Part shown: one piece after another, positions 25,486-33,301 of the stretch | Position numbering within the stretch: the first letter of the stretch is position 1 | Layout of the letters: each line of letters opens with the position of its first letter | Assembly (NCBI GenBank): GCA_963803845.1 | Contig: CAWDNZ010000005.1 | Coordinates: 992,001-1,056,000 of the forward strand | DNA from: JABDIY01 sp963803845 | GTDB lineage: Bacteria; Actinomycetota; Acidimicrobiia; Acidimicrobiales; SZUA-35 | Reading direction: 5' to 3' | DNA: 64,000 nucleotides | Notes under the pieces: generated by a model | The model's input: the letters and a program-made list of their open reading frames with translations, nothing else | Databases searched by the model: none | What the model was told of the DNA's origin: nothing | Made by a program: the position numbers and the translations under genes

Positions 25486-26469
25486 CTAGCGGGAACTTGC
25501 CCGTCGGCGCCGCGGGCGACTAATGCCCGATCCCGCCGTTGCCGAAGCTGTTCCCACCGCCACCTCAGGCACGGGGAGGACTCCGTCGATCACGCCCCGC
25601 ATGAAACGAAGGTGGTCGTCGCTCGACCCGCAGCACCCGCCGATGATCTTGACGTGCTGTTGAGACAGGCGGTGGGCATGAGCGCCCATGACCTCCGGCG
25701 TTCCGGAGTACACCAGGCCCGTGCCCTTCCACTCCGGAATTCCGGCGTTCGCCTTGCCTACCAACGGAACACCCGTTTCGGCCTCCGCCATCTTGAGGAG
25801 GGCCGCCTCGGTGTCCGCAAGGTTGTTTCCACAGTTGGCGCCCAGGGCTGCCACTCCGAGCTCGGCCAGCTGCATTGCCATATCACGGGCCTGCACACCC
25901 ATCATGGTCCTACCGGCGGTGTCGAAGCTCATGGTCACCACGACGGGGAGGGAGCTGACGGTCCGTATTCCAGAGATCGCGCCCCTGACCTCCCCGAGGT
26001 CGCTCAATGTCTCCAACCACAGAACATCAGCTCCTCCGGCTTCGAGACCCCGAGCTTGATCGGCGAATACCTTCTGGCACAGAGCGTCGGTGAGCAGCCC
26101 CATCGGCTCTAACAGTTCTCCGGTCGGACCCATGCTCCCGGCTACCGCAACGGGGCGTTCCGCCGCATCGGCGGCGCGGCGAGCCAACTGAGCTGCGGCC
26201 TGATTCAGCTCCACAACTCGATCTTGCAGTCCATGCAGCTTGAGGCGGAGTGCGTTCCCGCCGAAAGAGTTGGTCAGAAGAATGTCCGAACCGGCGGCGA
26301 CATAACCAGCATGAATCTGTAGCACGCGATCTGGATGATCGATGTTCCACATCTCGGGCGGATCACCGGATTCAAGTCCGGCGGCGAAGAGGGACGTGCC
26401 CATGGCCCCATCGGCCAGCACGGGGCCAGGCGAGCGCAAAAGCGTGAGAAAAGGGTTGGCTGCAGTCAT
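25486..26469 (-). CDS. betaine/homocysteine S-methyltransferase family protein
   Basis: Zinc-dependent homocysteine S-methyltransferase (327 aa) forming methionine. It begins LADGAMGTSLFAAGLE, with NSFGGNALRL, the first zinc Cys in LGANCGNN and the paired zinc Cys in GGCCGSSDDH. TMSFDTAGRTMMGV is characteristic of the bacterial betaine-homocysteine methyltransferase (Bmt) branch. That fits the betaine-type importer 16 kb away, but S-methylmethionine or another donor is possible. The C-terminal tail is Arg-rich (ISRPRRRRASSR). A GAGG element precedes the ATG. No cobalamin-binding domain is present. Confidence 0.82.
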   Translation of the reverse strand: MTAANPFLTLLRSPGPVLADGAMGTSLFAAGLESGDPPEMWNIDHPDRVLQIHAGYVAAGSDILLTNSFGGNALRLKLHGLQDRVVELNQAAAQLARRAADAAERPVAVAGSMGPTGELLEPMGLLTDALCQKVFADQARGLEAGGADVLWLETLSDLGEVRGAISGIRTVSSLPVVVTMSFDTAGRTMMGVQARDMAMQLAELGVAALGANCGNNLADTEAALLKMAEAETGVPLVGKANAGIPEWKGTGLVYSGTPEVMGAHAHRLSQQHVKIIGGCCGSSDDHLRFMRGVIDGVLPVPEVAVGTASATAGSGISRPRRRRASSR

Positions 26470-26664
26470 AACAAATACCTCGGTTGGAAACCCGGATCAT
26501 TGAAGGACTGGCGCATTTCGATGTTGACACCACCGAAGAACTGAGCAACAACCCAGCTCGCCTGTGTCAAAGTATAGGGGACAGGACTGCTAGAGGGCAG
26601 CACCCGGTTACCGATAGAGGATTGTTGCATCAGCAGTTCACACCATGAGAGGAAGCGAAGGACT

Positions 26665-26814
26665 ATGGCGAAAGCCCGCTCGAAGAAATCTGGTTTTATC
26701 ACCCCGAACCAGCAATGGCTGGCTCTATTACTGTTGGCGGTGCTGGCCCTTATCGCCATTTTCTACTTCGGTATCGGGGTCGACGGGAATGGCTTTGGTG
26801 ACAGCGGTTCCTAG
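26665..26814 (+). CDS. 49-aa single-pass membrane protein
   Basis: A short gene in the gap between the homocysteine methyltransferase and the 186-aa gene. It has an AAGGA site just before the ATG. The product begins MAKARSKKSGFITPNQQWLA, with a basic start, then one transmembrane helix (LLLLAVLALIAIFYFGIG) and a Gly/Ser-rich end. The basic start followed by a C-tail helix predicts an N-in orientation. Function unknown. The other frame open here encodes a Trp/Cys-rich product and is judged a shadow. Confidence 0.65.
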   Translation: MAKARSKKSGFITPNQQWLALLLLAVLALIAIFYFGIGVDGNGFGDSGS

Positions 26815-26837
26815 CCACCGTTGCGTGGCAGCCCGCG

Positions 26838-27398
26838 TTACTTCATGCCAGCCGGTGTGACGTTTCTCTGGCCGATGATCGAGAGTCCATCTCGATCGAT
26901 CCGATAGGACACCACTCGAGTGACCGAATGGGCTCCGCTCTTCGACTTGCCCGAGACAACATCGATCTCGGTTCCAGTGACCGAAGGAATGAGGGCGATC
27001 GCCCGGAAGCCGTCGCGGCTACCGGGCGTGCTGCGCTTGTCTTCCCGGATCAGCTCCACCGCATCCCACACCCACGTGTCGTTCACGCTGATGAACCGGC
27101 AGGTATGACTGGATTTGGAGTTCCAGATGAGAGATCCCGGGCACACCACCACGTCGCCAACGAGATACGGGTCGGCGCCCATTCCATCGCCCCCGAAACA
27201 CTCCTCGAAGCCCTGGGCGATGATCTCGTCGAGGTCGCCCCGGCCTACCGCCCGCTCACTCTGCACCTGACGGATCACCTCCGCCGCATTTGCCAGCTCC
27301 GCCTCGTCGAGTCGCTCGAGAACCCGTTGGGCTTCAACGGGGTCGCGGAGGAGCTTGGCCGCCGCATTCAGGCGTCGGGCGGAAGCAGGCTCGGTCAT
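26838..27398 (-). CDS. hypothetical protein coupled to xylulokinase
   Basis: 186 aa, not recognised. The N-terminal half is helical (AAKLLRDPVEAQRVLERLDEAELANAAEVIRQ, shortened here to the Leu/Glu-rich core). The C-terminal half is beta-rich and contains SSHTCRFISVNDTWVWD and RVVSYRIDRDGLS. Its ATG overlaps the xylB stop (ATGA), so it is the third gene of the aldose-epimerase-like/xylB operon. No signal peptide or membrane segment is present. Confidence 0.7.
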   Translation of the reverse strand: MTEPASARRLNAAAKLLRDPVEAQRVLERLDEAELANAAEVIRQVQSERAVGRGDLDEIIAQGFEECFGGDGMGADPYLVGDVVVCPGSLIWNSKSSHTCRFISVNDTWVWDAVELIREDKRSTPGSRDGFRAIALIPSVTGTEIDVVSGKSKSGAHSVTRVVSYRIDRDGLSIIGQRNVTPAGMK

Positions 27399-28855
27399 CG
27401 ATTGGCCGCTTCGGCTCGGTAGCGGTCGCGGACAGCGCTCGGCTCCAGGCCCGAAGCGGGCGGGACTTCCTGTCGGAGACCATCATCGAGCCGCCACTTC
27501 AGCGCCAGTGTGGCGGGATCGTCTCCGGAGTGGACACACCCCGCTTGGACCGCTGCCCCTCGAGCCACGGTTTCGGCCAGACTTGGCACGATCAGGGGTC
27601 GTTCCGCAAGGGCGGCGAAGGAATGGCGGTAGGCGACCGAGCGGGCTCCACCCCCGATGAGGAAGAAACGGCCATCCGCAATAATCCCGTTGTTCAGCAA
27701 CGCATCCACACCATCGAGCAGACCGCACGTGACGCCCTCGATCGCCGCTCGGGCGAGATCCCCTCGGCTCACCGAGGAACGAAGGCCGCTGAGCGCACCG
27801 GTAGCGGTGGGCTTGTTCGGGGTTCGTTCGCCATCGAAATAGGGGACCAGCGTCAGTCCATTGGCGCCGATTGGCGCCTGGCGAGCCAGCTTGTCGAATT
27901 CCTTGTGGTCCACACCCAGCAGCCCTCGGATCCGTTCGGTCACCTTGGTGGCGTTGAGCGTGCAGACCAACGGCAAGTAGTTCCCGGTGGCGTCGGCGAA
28001 GCCGGCCACGATGCCAGTGGCGTCCGCGGTTGGTGTTGGTGAGACCGCGTACGCCGTTCCCGAAGTGCCCAGCGACACGGCCAGGTCTCCGGGTCCCATT
28101 CCGAGGCCGAGCGCAGCCGCCATGTTGTCGCCGCTGCCCGGGCCCACTACCACCGAGGGTCGGAGACCCAGCTGGAGGAGCTGCGGATCGGTCACGGTGC
28201 CGATCGGATCAAAAGGATCGGCCACGCGCGGCAGTTCGAGTGATTCCATGGAGACACCGGCGGCGACCAGCGCTTCGGGAACATAGGCGTTCCGGGCAGG
28301 CGACCAGTAGCCCGTGCCCGAAGCATCGCCTCGATCGGTGACCCATTGCCCGGTAATCTGCAAGTTCAGATAGTCGTGTGGTAGACCGATCCACGCGGTA
28401 GTTGCCAGCGCTTCCGCTTCGTGTTCCACCATCCACGCCAGCTTGCTGACGGTGAAGGACGGCCCGGGCACCGAGCCACATAGGTTCGCCCATGCTGCTG
28501 GACTTTGGGCTCTGATGAGCCGTTCACTCTGGGGTGCAGACGTGGTGTCATTCCACAACTTGGCGGGTCGGACCGGCCGGTCCTTGTGATCAAGCAACAC
28601 CATCCCGTGCTGTTGGCCCGCCACGGCCATGGCCACCACATGGGGGAGCGACTCCCGCACTTGGGAGAGCGCTTCCAATAGTGCGTCCCACCACGACAGC
28701 GGGTCTTGCTCACTCACCGGGGGCGTGGTCGGGATATGGGCGGCCCGTCCGGTTGCAACCGTCGCTCCTGTGGCAATGTCCACAACCTCGACCTTGGTGG
28801 ACTGGGTGGAAGAGTCGATGCCCACCACGAATGGTCCAACCGTTTCACCACTCAC
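27395..28855 (-). CDS. xylB: xylulokinase (FGGY carbohydrate kinase)
   Basis: ATP-dependent kinase of 486 aa that phosphorylates D-xylulose to the pentose-phosphate intermediate. FVVGIDSSTQSTKVEVVD is the N-terminal phosphate-binding loop. AVAGQQHGMVLLD with its QQHG motif is typical of xylulokinase. SLGTSGTAYA and GGGARS belong to the second ATPase fold. The neighbouring aldose-epimerase-like gene fits sugar entry. A four-base overlap on each side makes a three-gene translationally coupled operon. No xylose isomerase is in view, so another ketose is possible. Confidence 0.88.
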   Translation of the reverse strand: MSGETVGPFVVGIDSSTQSTKVEVVDIATGATVATGRAAHIPTTPPVSEQDPLSWWDALLEALSQVRESLPHVVAMAVAGQQHGMVLLDHKDRPVRPAKLWNDTTSAPQSERLIRAQSPAAWANLCGSVPGPSFTVSKLAWMVEHEAEALATTAWIGLPHDYLNLQITGQWVTDRGDASGTGYWSPARNAYVPEALVAAGVSMESLELPRVADPFDPIGTVTDPQLLQLGLRPSVVVGPGSGDNMAAALGLGMGPGDLAVSLGTSGTAYAVSPTPTADATGIVAGFADATGNYLPLVCTLNATKVTERIRGLLGVDHKEFDKLARQAPIGANGLTLVPYFDGERTPNKPTATGALSGLRSSVSRGDLARAAIEGVTCGLLDGVDALLNNGIIADGRFFLIGGGARSVAYRHSFAALAERPLIVPSLAETVARGAAVQAGCVHSGDDPATLALKWRLDDGLRQEVPPASGLEPSAVRDRYRAEAANR

Positions 28856-29682
28856 TGAAGTGTCCAGTCGATCGTGAAGTCATGGGTGAATTGTTCGCCC
28901 GGCCCTATGACGTCGGGATCTCGATCGAACCGCTCCGGGTTGAAAATATCCGGTGGCCCGCTCTGAGGTTCAACACAGAAGGCATACTCCCGTTCGTCAT
29001 AGACCACCCAGTGGTCACACGATGAGCGGAGTTGCAGTTGCAGCTGCCCCTCCCAAGCGATCGTGAGCGGTTGGGTGACGGAGCGAAACGGGTGATCCCA
29101 CGGACCCGGCGGGGGTGGAGAAACCAGCCGGCCCGTTGGGATCATTCGGTCGTCGAGCTCGTACATCTCCGTGGTCTCGAAGTTGCCCCAGGTCAGCCGG
29201 GCCTCCGGGCCACCGGGGGTCAATCGACGGTTGAACCACGGGTGCCATCCCACCATCACCGGCATCGCCGACGCCGCCGCAAGCACCGACAACTCCAGGA
29301 CCACCGACCCCGTTGCACCGTTGTCGGTGACGACGACGCGGTGGGAAACGGTTCCGCCAAATGGCCAGGGTCGATCCAGGTCCAGAACGAGGTGATTCTC
29401 CGCCAATTGGGTCCATTCGGAGGTGAAAGCGGTGCCGTGGATTGCATGGTCCTCGAAGTTGATGGGCATCTCTCTTTCGCGCCCATCGAAACGAAACCTA
29501 CCGTCGGCGATTCGACCCGCCCAAGGGACCATTGGAAACGCTCCCCAGGAAGTTGGGACACGGTCCTCAACGGGTGGGCTGAACAACAGGTCAAATTTGC
29601 CGATCCTCAGCTGGGCGATCCGGCCACCCTGGTTGGCGTCAAACCGAAATGAAGAAGTTTGGCGTTCACCGGCTGGCCCCAC
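28852..29682 (-). CDS. aldose 1-epimerase family protein
   Basis: 276 aa, galactose-mutarotase fold. The visible family residues are PWAGRIADGRFRFDG near the start, IHGTAF (catalytic His region), VGWHPWFNR and the late YAFCVEPQSGPPD with the catalytic Glu. It interconverts anomers of an aldose or epimerises a hexose phosphate. The GTG start is fixed by a leaderless box. It is first in the operon with xylulokinase. Confidence 0.87.
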   Translation of the reverse strand: MGPAGERQTSSFRFDANQGGRIAQLRIGKFDLLFSPPVEDRVPTSWGAFPMVPWAGRIADGRFRFDGREREMPINFEDHAIHGTAFTSEWTQLAENHLVLDLDRPWPFGGTVSHRVVVTDNGATGSVVLELSVLAAASAMPVMVGWHPWFNRRLTPGGPEARLTWGNFETTEMYELDDRMIPTGRLVSPPPPGPWDHPFRSVTQPLTIAWEGQLQLQLRSSCDHWVVYDEREYAFCVEPQSGPPDIFNPERFDRDPDVIGPGEQFTHDFTIDWTLQ

Positions 29683-29688
29683 AATGGC

Positions 29689-29694
29689 ATCCTA
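29689..29694 (-). promoter_or_regulatory. -10 box for a leaderless GTG start (aldose 1-epimerase operon)
   Basis: TAGGAT on the minus strand, six bases before GTG 29682. It would drive the epimerase-xylB-unknown operon. Confidence 0.6.
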
Positions 29695-29747
29695 CTCAGT
29701 GGGATCGGAGCTAATGGTGGCCGTCGTTCGCGTCGATACTTCGAAAC

Positions 29748-30635
29748 ATGCTCGAACCTACGATGGCAGAACTCGCCCGGTCTTCGGTGGCCGTAGCAAC
29801 ATCGGTCTCGCTCGCCACGGTAGACATCGACGGCCGGCCGATCGTTGCACCGGTCCCGGTGGTCGACGACGGAAGCGGCCAGCCGATAACCGTGCTGTCC
29901 AATCTCACTACTCACACCGAGAGGGCCCGCCGGGATTCCCGAGCGGCCATGAGTGTGGCGGGTCGACTCCTCCTACAGGGACAGCTCGTGCCGGTTCCGG
30001 GGCTGCAACAGTTGGAGCTGCAACCCCGGTTCGTGAGGCATCATCCACGATTGACCGAACAAGTGGAGTCCTTGGACTTCAGCTGGTTCCGACTAATGGT
30101 GGAGCGCGTCCGGTGGACAGATCTTGACGACGATGAACACTGGCTCCGGCCCGAAGACCTCTTCGGCGCCGAACCTGATCCTCTGGCAAACCTGAGCGCC
30201 GCTGACATCGGTGACATCGCCGAACGACTGGACGATGACCTCTTGCTCATGATGCGCTCGCTCGGTGGCCGCTGGCTCGCGCGTGCCGCGGTACTCGAAG
30301 CTGTGGATCGATACGGCATCGTGGCAATGGTCGACGAACCCGGTCGCCGGAGCCGAGCCCGAGTGCCCTTCCCGGAACGGCTCGACGCACCGGAGGAAAT
30401 GCATGCGGCGCTGGCAGCGCTGGTGCAGGCGGCTCATTCCACGCCCACTGGCGACGGCGAGGGTCCCAATCCTGAGCGGGACCGCGAGGAACGCCGGCGA
30501 GAAGCCCTCCGGCTTCGGGAGAGTGAGTTCTTATCATCTACGCCGGCGGAAATGGGATTCTCTCCTGTCGGATCCGCAGATGGTCCAGCTGAGGACCAGG
30601 AGCTCGCCGGGGAATGGGTGTTGGGGAATGGGTAG
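29748..30635 (+). CDS. FMN-binding split-barrel protein with DUF2470-like domain (HugZ-like)
   Basis: 295 aa. The N-terminal half is a pyridoxamine-5'-phosphate-oxidase-like split barrel (VSLATVDIDGRPIVAPVPVV, then RDSRAAMSVAGR). The middle has the HugZ-type phrase DFSWFRLMVERVRWTDLD. The C-terminal half resembles DUF2470 (DIAERLDDDLLLMMRSLGG, then VDRYGIVAMVDEPG). HugZ relatives bind haem and help release iron, so haem or flavin handling is the best guess. The C-terminal 50 residues are charged and probably disordered. ATG 29748 has a GATACT box seven bases upstream; ATG 29763 is possible. The selenoprotein gene begins 10 bases downstream. Confidence 0.72.
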   Translation: MLEPTMAELARSSVAVATSVSLATVDIDGRPIVAPVPVVDDGSGQPITVLSNLTTHTERARRDSRAAMSVAGRLLLQGQLVPVPGLQQLELQPRFVRHHPRLTEQVESLDFSWFRLMVERVRWTDLDDDEHWLRPEDLFGAEPDPLANLSAADIGDIAERLDDDLLLMMRSLGGRWLARAAVLEAVDRYGIVAMVDEPGRRSRARVPFPERLDAPEEMHAALAALVQAAHSTPTGDGEGPNPERDREERRREALRLRESEFLSSTPAEMGFSPVGSADGPAEDQELAGEWVLGNG

Positions 30636-30638
30636 AGT
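30633..30638 (+). promoter_or_regulatory. -10 box for a leaderless ATG start (selenoprotein gene)
   Basis: TAGAGT, six bases, ATG at 30645. It overlaps the stop of the preceding gene and supports the start upstream of the in-frame TGA. Confidence 0.6.
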
Positions 30639-30644
30639 GAGACC

Positions 30645-30917
30645 ATGAGCATGCCGATGTACAAGGTCGCCATCACCTATTGCGTCCCTTGAGACTATTC
30701 CAGTCACGCCGTGAGCGCGACCCAGGATCTGCTCACCAACTATCAGCATGTCATCTCTGAGCTGAACATCGTTACCGGCTCCAAGGGCGTTTTCGATGTG
30801 ACCGTGGACGATGCGTTGATCTACTCCAAGGGCGCCACCGGCCGGCACGCTCGCCCCGGCGAGGTTCTCGAATTGTTCACCGAGGTCGTTGGCGCCGACG
30901 TTCCCCGCTACGCCTAA
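30645..30917 (+). CDS. SelW/Rdx-family selenoprotein with in-frame TGA (selenocysteine)
   Basis: 90 aa, thioredoxin-like redox protein of the SelT/SelW/SelH (Rdx) family. The frame runs from ATG 30645 through TGA at 30690-30692 to TAA at 30915-30917. Reading TGA as selenocysteine gives the redox motif C13-V-P-U16 after a beta strand (YKVAITYCVPU), where the family normally has CxxC or CxxU. The remainder is also canonical: LTNYQHVISELNIVTGSKG, FDVTVDDALIYSKGATGRHA and PGEVLELF. A stop-based reading would leave only a truncated piece from GTG 30711 without the active site. A stem-loop lies 18 bases after TGA. The start is supported by a leaderless box. The methyltransferase follows within 20 bases or overlaps. 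A Cys-to-stop mutation is the alternative. Confidence 0.85.
30711..30736 (+). promoter_or_regulatory. candidate bacterial SECIS stem-loop
   Basis: A perfect six-base stem (GTGAGC with GCTCAC) encloses a 14-base loop that contains an AGGAT and can close two more pairs inside. The apical part is about 25-38 bases after the TGA, inside the range usual for bacterial SECIS elements. A weaker alternative hairpin overlaps at 30703-30721. Confidence 0.5.
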
Positions 30918-30936
30918 GGTCTCGGTCAGGAAGCAG

Positions 30937-31764
30937 TTGTTCGACCACTGGGTTCTCATCGACGATCCCGCCGATCCCCGAATCGCGGTATTCCAGGGTT
31001 TGCGGGACCATATCCTTCGGCAACGGCGTGAGAAGTCAGGCGGCGACATGGACGGCGTCTTCGTCAGTGAGGGCGACATCGTGGTGGAGCGGGCGATTCT
31101 GGCCGGCTACGAGCTTCACTCACTCTTGGTTGACGGGGCCAGAAACAAGGCCATTCCCGCCGCAGTCGAAGAAACCGGGATCCCGGTGTTTGCGGCCGCC
31201 CCGAACGTATTGCAGCACATCACTGGCTATCACCTGCATCGAGGGATGCTGGCCTGCTTCCACCGTCGTCCGGTGCCCGAGCCGACTTCGGTCCTGAAGA
31301 GAAGCACCACGCTGGCGGTCTTGGAAGGGATCCACAACCCCACCAACCTCGGCGTGATTCTTCGCTGTGGTGTGGCGCTGGGCATCGATGCCTTCGTCAT
31401 GGATCCAACGTGCAGCGATCCGCTGTACCGGCGTTCGGGTCGGGTCAGTATGGGCGAGGCCTACCGCCTGCCCTACTCCCGCCTCCCCGCCTTTCCCGAG
31501 GGATTGGACATGGTGCACGATGCCGGGTTCACCACGGTGGCACTCACCCCGGCCGGGGAGACCGACATCGGCACATTGGACTTCGCCCCGGATCAGCCCG
31601 TGGCGCTGGTTCTGGGAAGCGAAGGGCCAGGGCTCAGCGATGAGACGATCGCCGCATCAACGCTTCGCGTGCGAATCCCCATGAGTGGAGCGGTCGACTC
31701 GCTCAACGTTGGGTCGGCAGCCTCGGTGGCTTTCTACGCCATCCAACAGGCCCGCCGAAACTGA
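30937..31764 (+). CDS. SpoU/TrmH-family RNA 2'-O-methyltransferase
   Basis: SPOUT-class (trefoil knot) RNA ribose methyltransferase of about 275 aa. The three SpoU motifs are intact: motif 1 LEGIHNPTNLGVILRCGVAL with the catalytic Arg, motif 2 LVLGSEGPGLSDE, and motif 3 IPMSGAVDSLNVGSAASVA. The N-terminal about 100 residues form the substrate-binding domain. TTG 30937 is preferred because AGGA lies five bases before it, and it starts 20 bases after the selenoprotein stop. TTG 30889 would overlap that gene and add 16 residues. The target (tRNA or rRNA) is not identifiable. Confidence 0.9.
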   Translation: MFDHWVLIDDPADPRIAVFQGLRDHILRQRREKSGGDMDGVFVSEGDIVVERAILAGYELHSLLVDGARNKAIPAAVEETGIPVFAAAPNVLQHITGYHLHRGMLACFHRRPVPEPTSVLKRSTTLAVLEGIHNPTNLGVILRCGVALGIDAFVMDPTCSDPLYRRSGRVSMGEAYRLPYSRLPAFPEGLDMVHDAGFTTVALTPAGETDIGTLDFAPDQPVALVLGSEGPGLSDETIAASTLRVRIPMSGAVDSLNVGSAASVAFYAIQQARRN

Positions 31765-31811
31765 CGCTGTTTCCACGGGTGTTTGGCTCTAGGCCGCTGA
31801 GGGTCAACTGC

Positions 31812-31817
31812 TACGCT
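31812..31817 (+). promoter_or_regulatory. -10 box for a leaderless ATG start (flavodoxin)
   Basis: TACGCT, six bases, ATG at 31824. It selects this ATG over the upstream in-frame codon at 31779. Confidence 0.6.
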
Positions 31818-31823
31818 GGCTTC

Positions 31824-32288
31824 ATGAAAGCCATCGTGATCCATGAGTCGCTCACCGGCAACACCCGTGAGGTCGGCAACAGCATCGCCGAGGAGCTTCG
31901 GGCATCAGGAATCGAGGCGATGTCCTGCCGAATCGACCGAGTGGATCTCCAATGGCTTTCCGACTCTGACCTGGTGATCGTGGGGACGTGGGTAGATGGT
32001 CTGTTCTTCTTCGGTCAGAAACCCGGCCGTCCGTGGAAACTCGCCAAACTGCCCGTCATAGACGGAAAGAAGGCCGCGGTCTTTGTCACCTATGCAGTGG
32101 ACCCCGGTAAAACGCTGGAGAAACTCGGAGGTATTGTCCGGCGGCGCGGTGGTGATGTCATCGGGGGCTTCGCAATCAAACGCGACAACCTTGCCGGCGG
32201 TGCATCGGAGTTCGTAGATCGGTTGATCGGAGCCTCGGCGGTGCAGAACACACTCAGCCTGGAATCCAAGGCTCTCTCGCCTGCCTGA
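31824..32288 (+). CDS. flavodoxin family protein
   Basis: FMN-binding electron carrier or flavodoxin-domain protein, 154 aa. The phosphate loop is HESLTGNTREVGNSIAEEL, near the expected (T/S)xTGxT. VIVGTWVDGLFFFGQ lines the isoalloxazine site. A beta strand VFVTYAVDPGKTLEKL and a GGFAIKRD stretch complete the fold. It could serve as an alternative to ferredoxin for a reductase. The gene is convergent with the zinc peptidase with 14 bases between. Confidence 0.85.
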   Translation: MKAIVIHESLTGNTREVGNSIAEELRASGIEAMSCRIDRVDLQWLSDSDLVIVGTWVDGLFFFGQKPGRPWKLAKLPVIDGKKAAVFVTYAVDPGKTLEKLGGIVRRRGGDVIGGFAIKRDNLAGGASEFVDRLIGASAVQNTLSLESKALSPA

Positions 32289-32302
32289 GCCTGTTGAAGA
32301 CC

Positions 32303-33271
32303 TTAGGGCTGGGCGATGCTGTAGGTGTCGCAGGCATCGGGGTCGCCGGTGGTGAACCCGTTGCGGAACCACTTGGCGCGTTGGGCCGAGGTTCCATGCG
32401 TGAATGAGTGTGGATCCACATAACCCGACTGGCTCTGAATGTTGTCATCACCCACCGCCTCCGCGGCGGTGATCGCCTCATCCACATCGCCAGGATCAAG
32501 GACAACCCCTTGGTCGGTGTTGATGTGCTGATTGGCGTAGTAGCCCCACACCCCGGCGAAGCAATCTGCCTGGAGTTCCTGGCGAACCGAGAGATCGTTT
32601 TGTGCGCCGGGATTCTGACGCTTGAGCTGACCGACTTGATCGCTGATACCGGTAATCGATTGGATGTGGTGACCAACTTCATGGGCCACGATGTAGGCAA
32701 CTGCAAAGTCGCCAGGAGCTCCGAAGCGGCGTTGAAGGTCTTCCATCGTGGCTATCTCGATGTACACGTTCTGGTCCTGGGGGGCGGGGCAGTAGAACGG
32801 CCCGGCCGCAGCCCGACCGATCCCGCAGCCGTCTGTAAGGGTTTCGTCCTCATAGAGCCTCAGCTTGGTGAACTGGTAGTTGGCGCCGGCGTTTTCGAAC
32901 AGGGCGGACCAGACGTCTTGGGAGTCGTCCATGACCACGCCCAGCCACTCCACGGTGTCGGCATCGGGGTCTACCGCAACCGAGCCACCCACTTGTGCGG
33001 ATCCTGTGCCCAGACCGCCGGAGTCTACGTTGAACGTGCCGCCGCCACCGGTGGTTCCGGAGTCTCCACCGGTCAAGTTGATTCCAAAGAGCAAAGCGAC
33101 GATGGCGACGATGATGCCGCCCACCCCGCCGACAGCCTTCCCACCACTGGGACGCCTTGTTGTCATCCCGCCACGACCGAACCGGGTTCCTCCGCTTCCA
33201 CCGGTGGAACCGCGTCGGTCCTCTATGTATTTACGGCCCCGCTCGGCCTGTTCTTTTCCGTATCTCGCCAT
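32303..33271 (-). CDS. putative neutral zinc metallopeptidase (YpfJ/PF04228 type)
   Basis: 322 aa, single-pass membrane protein with an external zinc-peptidase domain. The N-terminal 30 residues are basic (KEQAERGRKYIEDRR), followed by a Gly/Arg-rich stretch. A transmembrane helix follows (GGIIVAIVALLFGINLTGG). The catalytic motif is AYIVAHEVGHHIQS (HExxH), and the downstream RQELQADCFAGVWGYYAN supplies the third ligand Glu. GYVDPHSFTHGTSAQRAKWF matches the family C-terminus. The start is preceded by AGGGAG. The substrate is unknown. Confidence 0.92.
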   Translation of the reverse strand: MARYGKEQAERGRKYIEDRRGSTGGSGGTRFGRGGMTTRRPSGGKAVGGVGGIIVAIVALLFGINLTGGDSGTTGGGGTFNVDSGGLGTGSAQVGGSVAVDPDADTVEWLGVVMDDSQDVWSALFENAGANYQFTKLRLYEDETLTDGCGIGRAAAGPFYCPAPQDQNVYIEIATMEDLQRRFGAPGDFAVAYIVAHEVGHHIQSITGISDQVGQLKRQNPGAQNDLSVRQELQADCFAGVWGYYANQHINTDQGVVLDPGDVDEAITAAEAVGDDNIQSQSGYVDPHSFTHGTSAQRAKWFRNGFTTGDPDACDTYSIAQP

Positions 33272-33301
33272 CTGCGCTCTCCCTTGTCAGCGAATTGCAG
33301 T

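Noticed and set aside
26470..26660. Possible riboswitch leader upstream of the homocysteine methyltransferase
   Set aside because: No SAM, SAH or cobalamin riboswitch core could be recognised on the minus strand. A covariance-model search would be needed.
30711..30917. Truncated 68-aa protein starting at GTG after the TGA
   Set aside because: It would lack the redox motif and first strand of the SelW fold. The upstream codons and promoter box support read-through instead.
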